Assembly: GCF_965216805.1 (NCBI RefSeq) | Contig: NZ_CBDCGN010000002.1 | Location: 2,480,001 to 2,544,000, forward strand | DNA length: 64,000 nt | DNA from: Panacagrimonas sp965216805 | GTDB taxonomy: Bacteria > Pseudomonadota > Gammaproteobacteria > Nevskiales > Nevskiaceae | Direction of reading: 5' to 3' | Part shown: positions 42,583 through 52,472 of the stretch, in pieces | Position numbering within the stretch: the stretch's first letter is position 1 | Layout of the letters: each line of letters opens with the position of its first letter | Notes under the pieces: generated by a model | Databases searched by the model: none | Told to the model about the DNA's origin: nothing | What the model saw: only the letters and a program-made list of their open reading frames with translations | Program-made: the position numbers and the translations under genes

Positions 42583-43704
42583 TCAGACGCGACGCAGCAC
42601 CACGCTGCCGGCGGAGTAGCCGGCCCCAAAGGCGCACAGCACGCCGATGTCTCCTGGAACCAGGTCCTCGTGATACTTGTGGAAAGCGATGACCGAACCG
42701 GCCGAGCTGGTGTTGGCGTACTCGTCGAGGATCACCGGGGCTTCGACGGCCGAGGGCTCGCGACCGAGTACGCGCTTTGAGATGAGCTGGTTCATGCCCA
42801 GGTTGGCCTGGTGCAGCCAGAAGCGCTTGACCGCATCCGGCGCCACGCCCAGATCGCCGAGATGCGCCAGGATCAGCTCCGACACCATCGGCACCACTTC
42901 CTTGAACACCTTGCGCCCTTCCTGGTGGAACAGCACATCGTCCCAGGGCCGAGGCGGCTGCTCGGCCACGTTGAGGAAGCCGAAGTTGTTGCGGATGTTG
43001 CTGGAGAACTGCGTCTGCAGGCGCGTGCCGAGCACTTCGAAGCGACGTGACGATGTCGCGCGCTCCATCGGTTCCACCACCATCGCGGTGGCGGCGTCGC
43101 CGAAAATGAAGTGGCAGTCGCGATTGCGGAAATTGAGATGGCCAGAGCAGATCTCCGGACTGATCACCAGCGCGCAGCGCGCACTGCCCTGACGCACTGC
43201 ATCCACCGCAGCCTGCACGCCGAATGCGGCCGAAGCACAGGCGACATTGATGTCGTACCCATAGCCGCCGGCGCCGAGAAAGCTCTGGATCTCCACCGCC
43301 ATCGCAGGGTATGGCCGCTGCATGTTGGAGCAGGCCACCAGCACGCAATCGACATCGGACGCGCTGCGACCGGCGCGCTCCAGCGCCTGGCGCGCGGCCA
43401 CGATGCCCATCTCGGCCAGGATCGAGGGCTGATCGTCCGGCCGCGTCTCCAGGCGCGGTCGCATGTGATTGACGTCCAGGATGCCGGACTTGTTCATCAC
43501 GTGGCGCGAGTGAATGCCCGAAGCCTTGACGATGAACTCCGAGGAAGACGGAGCCAGCGCCACAGCGCTGCCCGATTCGATCGCCGCTGCGTTGTCGACG
43601 TTGAACTGCTCGACATAGGCGTTGAAGCAGGCGACCAGTTCGTCGTTGGATACGGACTCCGGCGGCGTGAACAGCCCGGTGCCGCTGATGCAGACGTTCT
43701 TCAT
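42583..43704 (-). CDS. FabH-like beta-ketoacyl-ACP synthase III
   Basis: The 373-residue condensing enzyme has the catalytic C156 in NVACASAAFGVQAAV, histidine in FWLHQANLGMNQL and asparagine in YANTSSAGSVIA, the Cys-His-Asn set of KAS III. At 373 residues it is longer than housekeeping FabH (about 320) and more like the FabH2-type enzymes that use medium-chain acyl groups. No fab genes are adjacent. It starts an operon with the NUDIX and MazG-like genes. The exact primer is unknown. Confidence 0.85.
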   Translation of the reverse strand: MKNVCISGTGLFTPPESVSNDELVACFNAYVEQFNVDNAAAIESGSAVALAPSSSEFIVKASGIHSRHVMNKSGILDVNHMRPRLETRPDDQPSILAEMGIVAARQALERAGRSASDVDCVLVACSNMQRPYPAMAVEIQSFLGAGGYGYDINVACASAAFGVQAAVDAVRQGSARCALVISPEICSGHLNFRNRDCHFIFGDAATAMVVEPMERATSSRRFEVLGTRLQTQFSSNIRNNFGFLNVAEQPPRPWDDVLFHQEGRKVFKEVVPMVSELILAHLGDLGVAPDAVKRFWLHQANLGMNQLISKRVLGREPSAVEAPVILDEYANTSSAGSVIAFHKYHEDLVPGDIGVLCAFGAGYSAGSVVLRRV

Positions 43705-43843
43705 GGAAGGTTCCGGCAGGAAGGCCGCCATTGTAGGACGAGCCAGGGCGGGGCGACGGCGTACCGGGCGACGGAGCCACCCGCCGTCGACTGGTCTGCT
43801 CGAAAGCCATGACGGTCTGGCGCCGCCCGAGCGAAGCGCGCGG

Positions 43844-45277
43844 TCACGCCAGCAGTTGCGGATCGCGGTCCCAGTTGGCGACGCGCAGCGCTTCTTCCAG
43901 GGCCAGGCCGGGCGCGCGCTCGTACCCGATGCTCATATGCGAGCCCTGGTACCAGCGGCATTCGGTCTCCCAGTGCTGCGCCAGCAGCAGCGGCTGCGCC
44001 ACCGGCACCACGCGGTCCGCGGTGGCCGCCACCACGAACCGACGATCACGTGGCAGCAGGGTCGGCCGGCTCAGCGGCGATACCGGCTTGAGCACTTCGC
44101 GATAGCGCGCTTCGGTCAGACCCCGCGCTTCGAAGTAGCGCCGATGCGGCGGCGGAATCACGCCCCACAGGGTGGCGGCGAAATCCATCACCGGAATGTT
44201 GGCCACGCCGAAATCGATGCCGCTTTCGTAGCCGGTGAGCAGGCCGGTGTTGTAGCCGCCCAGGCTGACCCCGTACAGGCCGATCTGCGGACGATCTTCA
44301 TTCTCGCGCAGCCAGGCCAGCCAGCGACGCAGATCCCACAGCGCCTGCGACTGCGCGAACAGCAGGTCCAGCAAGTCGCCATCCAGATAGTGATCGCCGG
44401 AACGCCGGCCGATGCGCCGCTGCCCGTGCAGCGGCAGTACCGGCATCAGCACGTTGAGGCCCAGGCGCCGGTGCAGCGCATCGGGCCGGAACAGACGGAA
44501 ATCCAGCCACGGCATGCCCATGCGATAGCCGTGGATGCAGATCAGCCACGGACGCGACGGACCGGGGTGGCGCAGCATCCACGCCGCCGCGCGCCGGTTG
44601 GCATAGTGCGCCCCCCACTCGGTGGCGCCGGGCAGTGCGAGGTCGACCACATGCTCGCTGTCGAACGAGACCTGTTCGAAATCGATGCCTTGCGAACGTG
44701 CGGGCTCGGCGCGCACATCCTGCGGTGCGGCGGGCGTGGCATGAAAGGTTTCGGGCCGGTCCAGCCAGCCGCGCTGCTGCATGATCTCCGCCAGTTGCAA
44801 CGACTGGTCGCACATGCGCGAGGCCATATCGCCGCTGGGAACGCGCGCGGAAATCAGGAAGTAGCCCAGGATCGCCTCGTCGAAGCCGACCTTGGCCTGC
44901 ATGCGCAGGTCGTCGTCAGGCTCCGGCACCTCGGTCGGAGTCAGGCGCTTGGTCAGGCTGATGCGGCCGGCCACCATGAAGCTGGCCACCAGACCGGCCA
45001 CGAACAGTACGAACTCGCTGAAGCCGGTCAGCATCCACACCGGCAGCGCGGTCAGTGCGGCCACCGTGGAGGCCAGCGCCATGTAGGCCGTCACCCGCGG
45101 ATCGCCGGGCAACAGCAGCATCGCCAGACCCGAAGCCACCCACAGCAGGCCGGGCACACCGGCGAATAGGGCGCCGAGGATGCCGTCGACCAGACTCAGC
45201 GCGTAGAGGCCGACCAGCGTCGGCAGCAGCCCCCACCATTCCCACTGTCGGGGTAGCAGCAGCGGTCTCGGATTCAT
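43844..45277 (-). CDS. Membrane-anchored alpha/beta hydrolase
   Basis: The 477-residue protein has about four helices in residues 15-105, then an alpha/beta hydrolase domain from about 230. The nucleophile elbow is GVSLGGYN, the oxyanion turn is ICIHGYRMG, and a late histidine lies in YQGSHMSIGYE. The substrate is unknown; lipase- or esterase-like activity on the cytosolic side is possible. It is the last gene of a three-gene leftward group, 6 bp after a small membrane protein. Confidence 0.78.
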   Translation of the reverse strand: MNPRPLLLPRQWEWWGLLPTLVGLYALSLVDGILGALFAGVPGLLWVASGLAMLLLPGDPRVTAYMALASTVAALTALPVWMLTGFSEFVLFVAGLVASFMVAGRISLTKRLTPTEVPEPDDDLRMQAKVGFDEAILGYFLISARVPSGDMASRMCDQSLQLAEIMQQRGWLDRPETFHATPAAPQDVRAEPARSQGIDFEQVSFDSEHVVDLALPGATEWGAHYANRRAAAWMLRHPGPSRPWLICIHGYRMGMPWLDFRLFRPDALHRRLGLNVLMPVLPLHGQRRIGRRSGDHYLDGDLLDLLFAQSQALWDLRRWLAWLRENEDRPQIGLYGVSLGGYNTGLLTGYESGIDFGVANIPVMDFAATLWGVIPPPHRRYFEARGLTEARYREVLKPVSPLSRPTLLPRDRRFVVAATADRVVPVAQPLLLAQHWETECRWYQGSHMSIGYERAPGLALEEALRVANWDRDPQLLA

Positions 45278-45283
45278 GCGTGC

Positions 45284-45580
45284 TCAGGCCGTGAAAAGAT
45301 TGTAGAGAAACATCGAACCCAGCCCCATGCCCAGCACCGCCACGCCCTGCGCCCACCAGCGCCAGGCGCGATCGCGCAACAGGGTCCAGAACGCCAGCCC
45401 CATCAGCGTCGCCAGCACGCCGAAGGTGACCGTAGCGGTGACCAGGGTCGGCATCTCGGCGCCGACACGGCTGGACAGCTGGGTGTGGAAGCCGTACATC
45501 AGGCACACCACCGCCAGCACCATCGCCAGCGTGGTGGTCAGTGCGAACAGCGCAGCTTCCAGGATCAGCAGGTATCTCAC
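45284..45580 (-). CDS. Small three-helix membrane protein
   Basis: The 98-residue product has three hydrophobic segments (about 4-28, 46-66 and 75-97) and no recognised domain. The GTG at 45580 lies four bases after the previous stop, consistent with coupling; an ATG at 45607 would overlap that gene by 23 bp. Its position between a small soluble gene and the membrane hydrolase suggests joint function. Confidence 0.65.
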   Translation of the reverse strand: MRYLLILEAALFALTTTLAMVLAVVCLMYGFHTQLSSRVGAEMPTLVTATVTFGVLATLMGLAFWTLLRDRAWRWWAQGVAVLGMGLGSMFLYNLFTA

Positions 45581-45584
45581 GGAT

Positions 45585-45863
45585 TTATCGTCGCCCTCGG
45601 CGCGCAAGTTTGAGGAGTGGAACCACCTCGGCCAGCACCTTGGGTTGCATCGCCGCGGCCTTGACCATGAGCTTGAGGAAACCGCGCATCAGTGCATCGC
45701 GGCTGGCGAACACGCTTTCCACCATCGGCACACGCCGATGGTCGATGACCGTGACGCGGTCCTCCGGCGCCTCGCCGAAGCGAAAGCTGACCGTGAGATC
45801 CACGTCCAGCGGCTCGCCGCGACGTGCCGCCCTGTTTGTGCTTCCCGATCGTCCCGATACCAT
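45585..45863 (-). CDS. Hypothetical protein, first gene of the hydrolase group
   Basis: The 92-residue product has no known domain. The middle is a mixed strand/helix stretch (TVSFRFGEAPEDRVTVIDH) and the C-terminus is a basic amphipathic helix ending in RRGRR. AGGGGG lies eight bases before the ATG at 45863, so the start is well supported. It diverges from the hydrolase gene at 45891, with only 27 bp between the starts. Confidence 0.6.
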   Translation of the reverse strand: MVSGRSGSTNRAARRGEPLDVDLTVSFRFGEAPEDRVTVIDHRRVPMVESVFASRDALMRGFLKLMVKAAAMQPKVLAEVVPLLKLARRGRR

Positions 45864-45890
45864 CGCGATCCCCCTGCTGAGGAGCCTGCT

Positions 45891-46436
45891 GTGGAAACCA
45901 CCGCACCGTCCACCGAACGCCTAGTCTGCTTTGCCCACGGCAAGGAAAGCGGGCCGTGGGGCATCAAGATTACGCGTCTGGCGGAGGTCGCTCGTGCCCG
46001 CCGGTTCGAGGTGATGAGCCCGGATTATAGTGGGACACAGAATCCGCACGAGCGCGTACAGCAGTTACTCGCGCTGGCACCCCGTGCCGCCTCGCTGGTG
46101 CTGGTGGGTTCCAGCATGGGAGGTTACGTTTCTGCCATGGCCTGTGCGGCGCTCAAGCCCGCTGCGCTGTTCCTGATGGCACCCGCCCTGTATTTCCCCG
46201 GCTGGGAGGAGGAACCTCAGGGGATGCCGGCGCGTACCGGCGTGGTCCACGGCTGGGACGACGACATCGTGCCGGTGCAACGCGCGCAGCGCTTTGCAGA
46301 GCTGCACCGTGCGGAGTTGCACCTGCTGCATTCCGGTCACACACTCAACGATCAGTTGCCGCTGCTGTGCCGGCTGTTCGACCGCATGCTGGAACAGGTG
46401 CTGGCCTATCCGAACGACGACACCGCTGGCCGATAA
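45891..46436 (+). CDS. Small alpha/beta hydrolase, YcfP/YqiA-like
   Basis: The 181-residue protein shows CFAHGKESGPWGIKITRLAEVA at the first strand, the nucleophile in VGSSMGGYVSAMA, the aspartate in HGWDDDIVP and the histidine in LHSGHTLND, a complete Ser-Asp-His triad. The short length points to the YcfP/YqiA esterase group. The GTG at 45891 has AGGAG upstream. Its 3' end overlaps the thioesterase gene on the other strand by 31 bp. Confidence 0.82.
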   Translation: METTAPSTERLVCFAHGKESGPWGIKITRLAEVARARRFEVMSPDYSGTQNPHERVQQLLALAPRAASLVLVGSSMGGYVSAMACAALKPAALFLMAPALYFPGWEEEPQGMPARTGVVHGWDDDIVPVQRAQRFAELHRAELHLLHSGHTLNDQLPLLCRLFDRMLEQVLAYPNDDTAGR

Positions 46437-46861
46437 GCGGCAATGAACTCCGCCGGCTGGCGTCGCGGCCGGCCACTGAGCATGTCGACGCAGATCCAGT
46501 GCGTGCGGCCGCGCAAGACCGTCTTGCCGTCCTGCGCACGCAGGATCTGATAGGCCCGCCACATGTCGACCTTGCCCGAGTTCTCGGCAATCCAGGTCGC
46601 GACATGCAGCAGGTCACCCGCGTGGGTGGCGGCCAGATAGTCCAGTTCGTGGCGACGCGCGACGCAGCCGGCGCCGATGCGCCGGTACTCAGCCATGCCG
46701 AAGCCCAGAGACACCGAATGCGCCCAGGCCACATCCTGCAACCAGCTCAGGTAAACCACGTTGTTGGTGTGCCCGAACTCGTCCAGGTGTCCTTCGCTTA
46801 CCGTGATGGTCTGCACGAAGGGCGCGGGGACATCCCAGATGAGCGGTGGCGAAGAGGTCAT
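46406..46861 (-). CDS. Hotdog-fold acyl thioesterase
   Basis: The 151-residue protein is of the 4-hydroxybenzoyl-CoA / acyl-ACP thioesterase type. HLDEFGHTNNVVYLSWLQDVAWAHS holds the aspartate and asparagine region near the active site, followed by ARRHELDYLAATHAGDLLHVATW. The start at 46861 (MTSSPPL) was preferred over a longer basic frame. The chain length of the acyl substrate is unknown. Confidence 0.82.
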   Translation of the reverse strand: MTSSPPLIWDVPAPFVQTITVSEGHLDEFGHTNNVVYLSWLQDVAWAHSVSLGFGMAEYRRIGAGCVARRHELDYLAATHAGDLLHVATWIAENSGKVDMWRAYQILRAQDGKTVLRGRTHWICVDMLSGRPRRQPAEFIAAYRPAVSSFG

Positions 46862-46883
46862 CGGCAATCGTAGTCGGAGTGGC

Positions 46884-46917
46884 CGAAAACTGTGCCACGG
46901 CGAAAACTGTGCCACGG
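46884..46917. repeat. 17-bp exact tandem duplication
   Basis: CGAAAACTGTGCCACGG occurs twice back to back (46884-46900 and 46901-46917), about 150 bp upstream of the suf promoter and just ahead of the thioesterase start. It could be replication slippage or a doubled protein-binding site. Confidence 0.8.
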
Positions 46918-47062
46918 ATCGACCGCGCGTACATGAGCGCAGCAGCAAGCGGCGGACCGATCGCGAATCGATCGGCCGATGCACCGGTCATCGAGTCGCG
47001 CCGTCAGCGATCGCGAGATCCGGGTTGGGGCCTTTGGGCCCGCTCATGAACCTCGCACTGCA

Positions 47063-47092
47063 TTGAACCCCGCCCCGTGCTGGCGTTACAAT
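47063..47092 (+). promoter_or_regulatory. Probable suf operon promoter
   Basis: TTGAAC (47063-47068), an 18-bp spacer and TACAAT (47087-47092) lie 38 bp before the regulator start. This is the only convincing promoter before the regulator-sufBCDS genes. An Rrf2-family repressor site overlapping it is expected but was not pinned down. Confidence 0.72.
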
Positions 47093-47129
47093 TTCAATCC
47101 GTACCGAATTGGTCTTGATTGTCACCCTC

Positions 47130-47609
47130 ATGTTCAAGCTTGGAAAACTCACCGACTACGGCACCGTCCTGATGACGGCGCTGGCGCTGGACGCCGGTCG
47201 CGTGCAGACCTCGCAAGAGCTGGCCGCGTCCACCCGCTTGGCGCCGCCCACCGTGGCCAAGCTGCTCAAGTTGCTCGGCAAGGCCGGACTGGTGGAATCG
47301 ACCCGTGGCGCGCATGGCGGCTATCGGCTGGCGCGTGAACCCGCGCGCATTACGGTCGCCGACATCGTCGCGGCACTGGAAGGACCGATCGCACTCACCC
47401 AGTGTTCGGTACATCAGGGCGGCTGCGGCATCGAGTCGCATTGCGGCGTGCGTGCCAACTGGCGTGTCATCAACGACGCCATTCGCAGCGCGCTGGATGC
47501 GGTGACCCTGGCGCAGATGTGTCTGCCCTTGCGCAAGACGCCGGTCGCCGTGCGCGATCGCGACATCCCCATCATTCGTTTCTCGCCGCCGCCTCCGGCG
47601 CGCGGTTGA
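47130..47609 (+). CDS. Rrf2-family SUF operon regulator
   Basis: The 159-residue winged-helix regulator resembles IscR and the SUF-associated Rrf2 group. The N-terminal KLGKLTDYGTVLMTALAL and STRGAHGGYRLAREPARITVADIV form the DNA-binding part. Three cysteines in CSVHQGGCGIESHC can hold an iron-sulfur cluster. It presumably senses cluster status and controls the genes that follow. The ATG at 47130 begins the conserved region; sufB starts 16 bp after its stop. Confidence 0.92.
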   Translation: MFKLGKLTDYGTVLMTALALDAGRVQTSQELAASTRLAPPTVAKLLKLLGKAGLVESTRGAHGGYRLAREPARITVADIVAALEGPIALTQCSVHQGGCGIESHCGVRANWRVINDAIRSALDAVTLAQMCLPLRKTPVAVRDRDIPIIRFSPPPPARG

Positions 47610-47625
47610 ACCACAGGCCACCCTC

Positions 47626-49125
<1,500 letters not shown>

Positions 49126-49151
49126 GCACCGGTTTCCGCAGGAAAGCAAAC

Positions 49152-49172
49152 GCCCGTGCGTTTCGCACGGGC
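49152..49172 (+). other. 9-bp hairpin between sufB and sufC
   Basis: GCCCGTGCG and CGCACGGGC pair around TTT without a U-run behind. It is probably a processing or stability element rather than a terminator, since sufC, D and S follow. It may adjust SufB relative to SufC. Confidence 0.65.
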
Positions 49173-49233
49173 CGGGATCAGCCGAACGAATCGTCCAACC
49201 GTTAATTCTTTAGCCGCTTTGTGGAAGCAACTC

Positions 49234-49976
<743 letters not shown>

Positions 49977-49977
<1 letters not shown>

Positions 49978-51098
49978 TGCAGACCTTGCAAACCTACGCG
50001 GACGCTTACCTGCGTCTGCCGGCACCGGCACAGACTGCCGCGCGCCATGCCGCACTGGATCGCCTGCTGAGCCTGGGCCTGCCCACGCGCGCCGAAGAAG
50101 ACTGGAAGTACACCGACCTGTCGTCGCTGCATCAGCTCGATCCGCTTGCCGGCGCCGCGCCGATGCAGGCCACCACCCTGCCCGCGCGGTCCGACGGCGA
50201 CGGCGTGGACGCGCTCAACGCGGCGTTCGCCTGCGGCGGACTGGACTTGCGCATCGGTCGCGACCACGAACACGGCAAGATCGTGCATGCCGTCGGCGCC
50301 GGCCACCGGCGGCATCGGATCCGGGTCGAGACGGGCGCCAGCGCTCTCATCCGCGTGGAGACCGACCCCGCAGCCGCGTTCCAGACCGTCGTGCTGGAAC
50401 TGGACCTTGCGCCCGGCGCCAGCGCGCAGCTGTTACGGCTGCAGCAGTGCCGCCCCGAGGATCACCGCATCACGCGCATCCACGCTCGGGTGGCACGCGA
50501 CGCGCAACTGGACATCGCCACCCTGGACCTGGGCGGCAGGCTCAGCCGCCACGACGTTCGCGTCGACCTCGCCGAAGCCGGCGCACAGGCCACCGTGCGC
50601 GGTCTGTTCTGCATCGATGGCCAGGGGCATGTGGACAACTACACCCGCATCGATCACCACGCTGTGCATGGAACCAGTCGCGAGCTCTATCGCGGTCTGG
50701 CGTCCGACCGCGGACGGGGCATCTTCCGCGGCGCGGTGGTGGTACATCCGGGCGCGCAGAAGACCGACTCCGAACAGCGCGTCGCCAGCCTGCTGCTGTC
50801 GCCCGGCGCTGAGATCGACGCCAAGCCCGAACTGGAGATCTACGCCGACGACGTCAAGTGCGCCCACGGCAACAGTTTCGGCCAGCTCGATCCAGCGGCG
50901 CTGTTTTACCTGCAGACCCGCGGCCTGCCGGTGGACCAGGCACGCGCGCTGCTGACCCTGGCGTTTGCGTTGGAACCGCTGCGCCAGATTCCCCATGCCG
51001 GCTTTCGCGACGAGGCGGTCCGGCGCGTCGCGAGCTATCTCGGGGCCACGGAAGTCGGCGAACAGGAAACCGCATCTGCCACTGAGGAACACGGATGA
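49977..51098 (+). CDS. sufD: Fe-S cluster assembly protein SufD
   Basis: SufD partners SufB and SufC and is needed for iron entry. The 373-residue protein has the LPTRAEEDWKYTDLSSL start, GHVDNYTRIDHHAVHGTSRELYRG, VVHPGAQKTDSEQRVASLLLS and EIYADDVKCAHGNSFGQLDPAALFYLQTRGLP with the conserved histidine. It is separated by 92 bp from sufS. Confidence 0.95.
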
Positions 51099-51190
51099 AC
51101 ACGGTAACTCTGAACTCCGGGCCGATGTTGTCCGTCATGGTCCATGCTCGTCCGTGACATCCGTGGCCAACCATTGTTCGTCCTGAGCCC

Positions 51191-52414
51191 ATGAGCGAAA
51201 CCAGCAATGCCGTCCTGAACCTGCCCGCGCTGCGTGCGCAGTTTCCCATCCTGGCCGAGCGCATCCACGGCCAGCGCCTGGCCTACCTGGACAATGCGGC
51301 CACCACGCAAAAGCCGGAAGCCGTGCTGCGCGCGCTGGACAACTATTACCGGCACGCCAACAGCAATGTGCATCGCGCGGTGCACGAGCTGGCAGCGCGC
51401 GCCACCACGCAGTACGAGGCGGCGCGGGATCGCATCGCCGCCTTTCTAAAGGTGGCCCGCGAAGAGATCGTGTTCACTCGCGGCACCACCGAAAGCATCA
51501 ACCTGGTCGCGCGCAGTTTCCTGCAGCCGCGACTGCAGCCGGGCGACGAAGTGCTGCTCACCGGCATGGAGCATCACTCCAATATCGTGCCCTGGCAGTT
51601 GGCGGGCGCCAGGACGGTGGCTGCGCGCATCACCGACGACGGCGAAGTCGATCTGGAAGACTGGCACCGCAAGCTCGGTCCGCGCACGCGGCTGGTGGCG
51701 GTGGTGCAGGTTTCCAATTCGCTGGGCACCATCAACCCGGTGGCGCAGATGATCCGTGCGGCCCGCGAGCGCGGCATTCCGGTCCTGGTGGACGGCGCCC
51801 AGGCCGTAGCCCACCTGCCGCTGGATCTTCGCGAGCTGGACGCCGATTTCTATGCCTGCTCGGCACACAAGGCCTATGGCCCCACCGGCTTCGGCGTGTT
51901 GTATGCCAAGCGCGAACATCTGGAAGCGATGCCTCCCTGGCACGGCGGCGGCGACATGATCCGTACCGTAGCCTTCGACGGCAGCACCTGGAACGAGGTG
52001 CCGTACAAGTTCGAGGCCGGCACGCCGGACATGGCAGGCGCCATCGGCTGCGCCGCGGCGCTGGAATGGATCGAAGCGCAGGGTTGGACGGCGATCCACG
52101 CGCACGAGCAGGGTCTGCTGGATTACGCCACCCCGCGTCTGGCGGAGATTCCCGGCCTGCGCCTGATCGGTACCTCCGCACACAAGGTCGGCGTGCTGTC
52201 GTTCGTCATGGAAGGCGCCCACGCGCACGACCTCGGCAGCATCCTGGACCAGCACGGCGTGGCGGTGCGCACCGGCCACCATTGCACGATGCCGCTGATG
52301 GAGCGCTTCGGCGTGGCCGCGACCGCGCGCGCCTCGCTGGCCGTCTACAACGATCGCCAGGACATCGACCAGCTGGTGCAGGCCCTGCACAAGGCTCGCC
52401 GCTTGCTTGCCTGA
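51191..52414 (+). CDS. sufS: Cysteine desulfurase SufS
   Basis: SufS is a PLP enzyme that takes sulfur from cysteine for cluster assembly. The 407 residues show YLDNAATTQKPEAVL, NSNVHRAVHELA, the PLP lysine in YACSAHKAYGPTGFGVLY, and the persulfide cysteine in RTGHHCTMPLMERFG. No sufE or sufU follows in the window, so the sulfur-transfer partner is elsewhere. The next gene is a GGDEF/EAL protein. Confidence 0.95.
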   Translation: MSETSNAVLNLPALRAQFPILAERIHGQRLAYLDNAATTQKPEAVLRALDNYYRHANSNVHRAVHELAARATTQYEAARDRIAAFLKVAREEIVFTRGTTESINLVARSFLQPRLQPGDEVLLTGMEHHSNIVPWQLAGARTVAARITDDGEVDLEDWHRKLGPRTRLVAVVQVSNSLGTINPVAQMIRAARERGIPVLVDGAQAVAHLPLDLRELDADFYACSAHKAYGPTGFGVLYAKREHLEAMPPWHGGGDMIRTVAFDGSTWNEVPYKFEAGTPDMAGAIGCAAALEWIEAQGWTAIHAHEQGLLDYATPRLAEIPGLRLIGTSAHKVGVLSFVMEGAHAHDLGSILDQHGVAVRTGHHCTMPLMERFGVAATARASLAVYNDRQDIDQLVQALHKARRLLA

Positions 52415-52472
52415 TGCGGTCGACCCGCGACGCGTTACCATCCGCGGGGGTTATGGGGAACAGACCGATTCG

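Noticed and set aside
41939..43810. 623-codon minus-strand frame covering NUDIX and the FabH-like region as one fused protein
   Set aside because: The upstream two thirds is out of frame with the clear FabH-like gene; the NUDIX homology starts only at the GTG at 42580.
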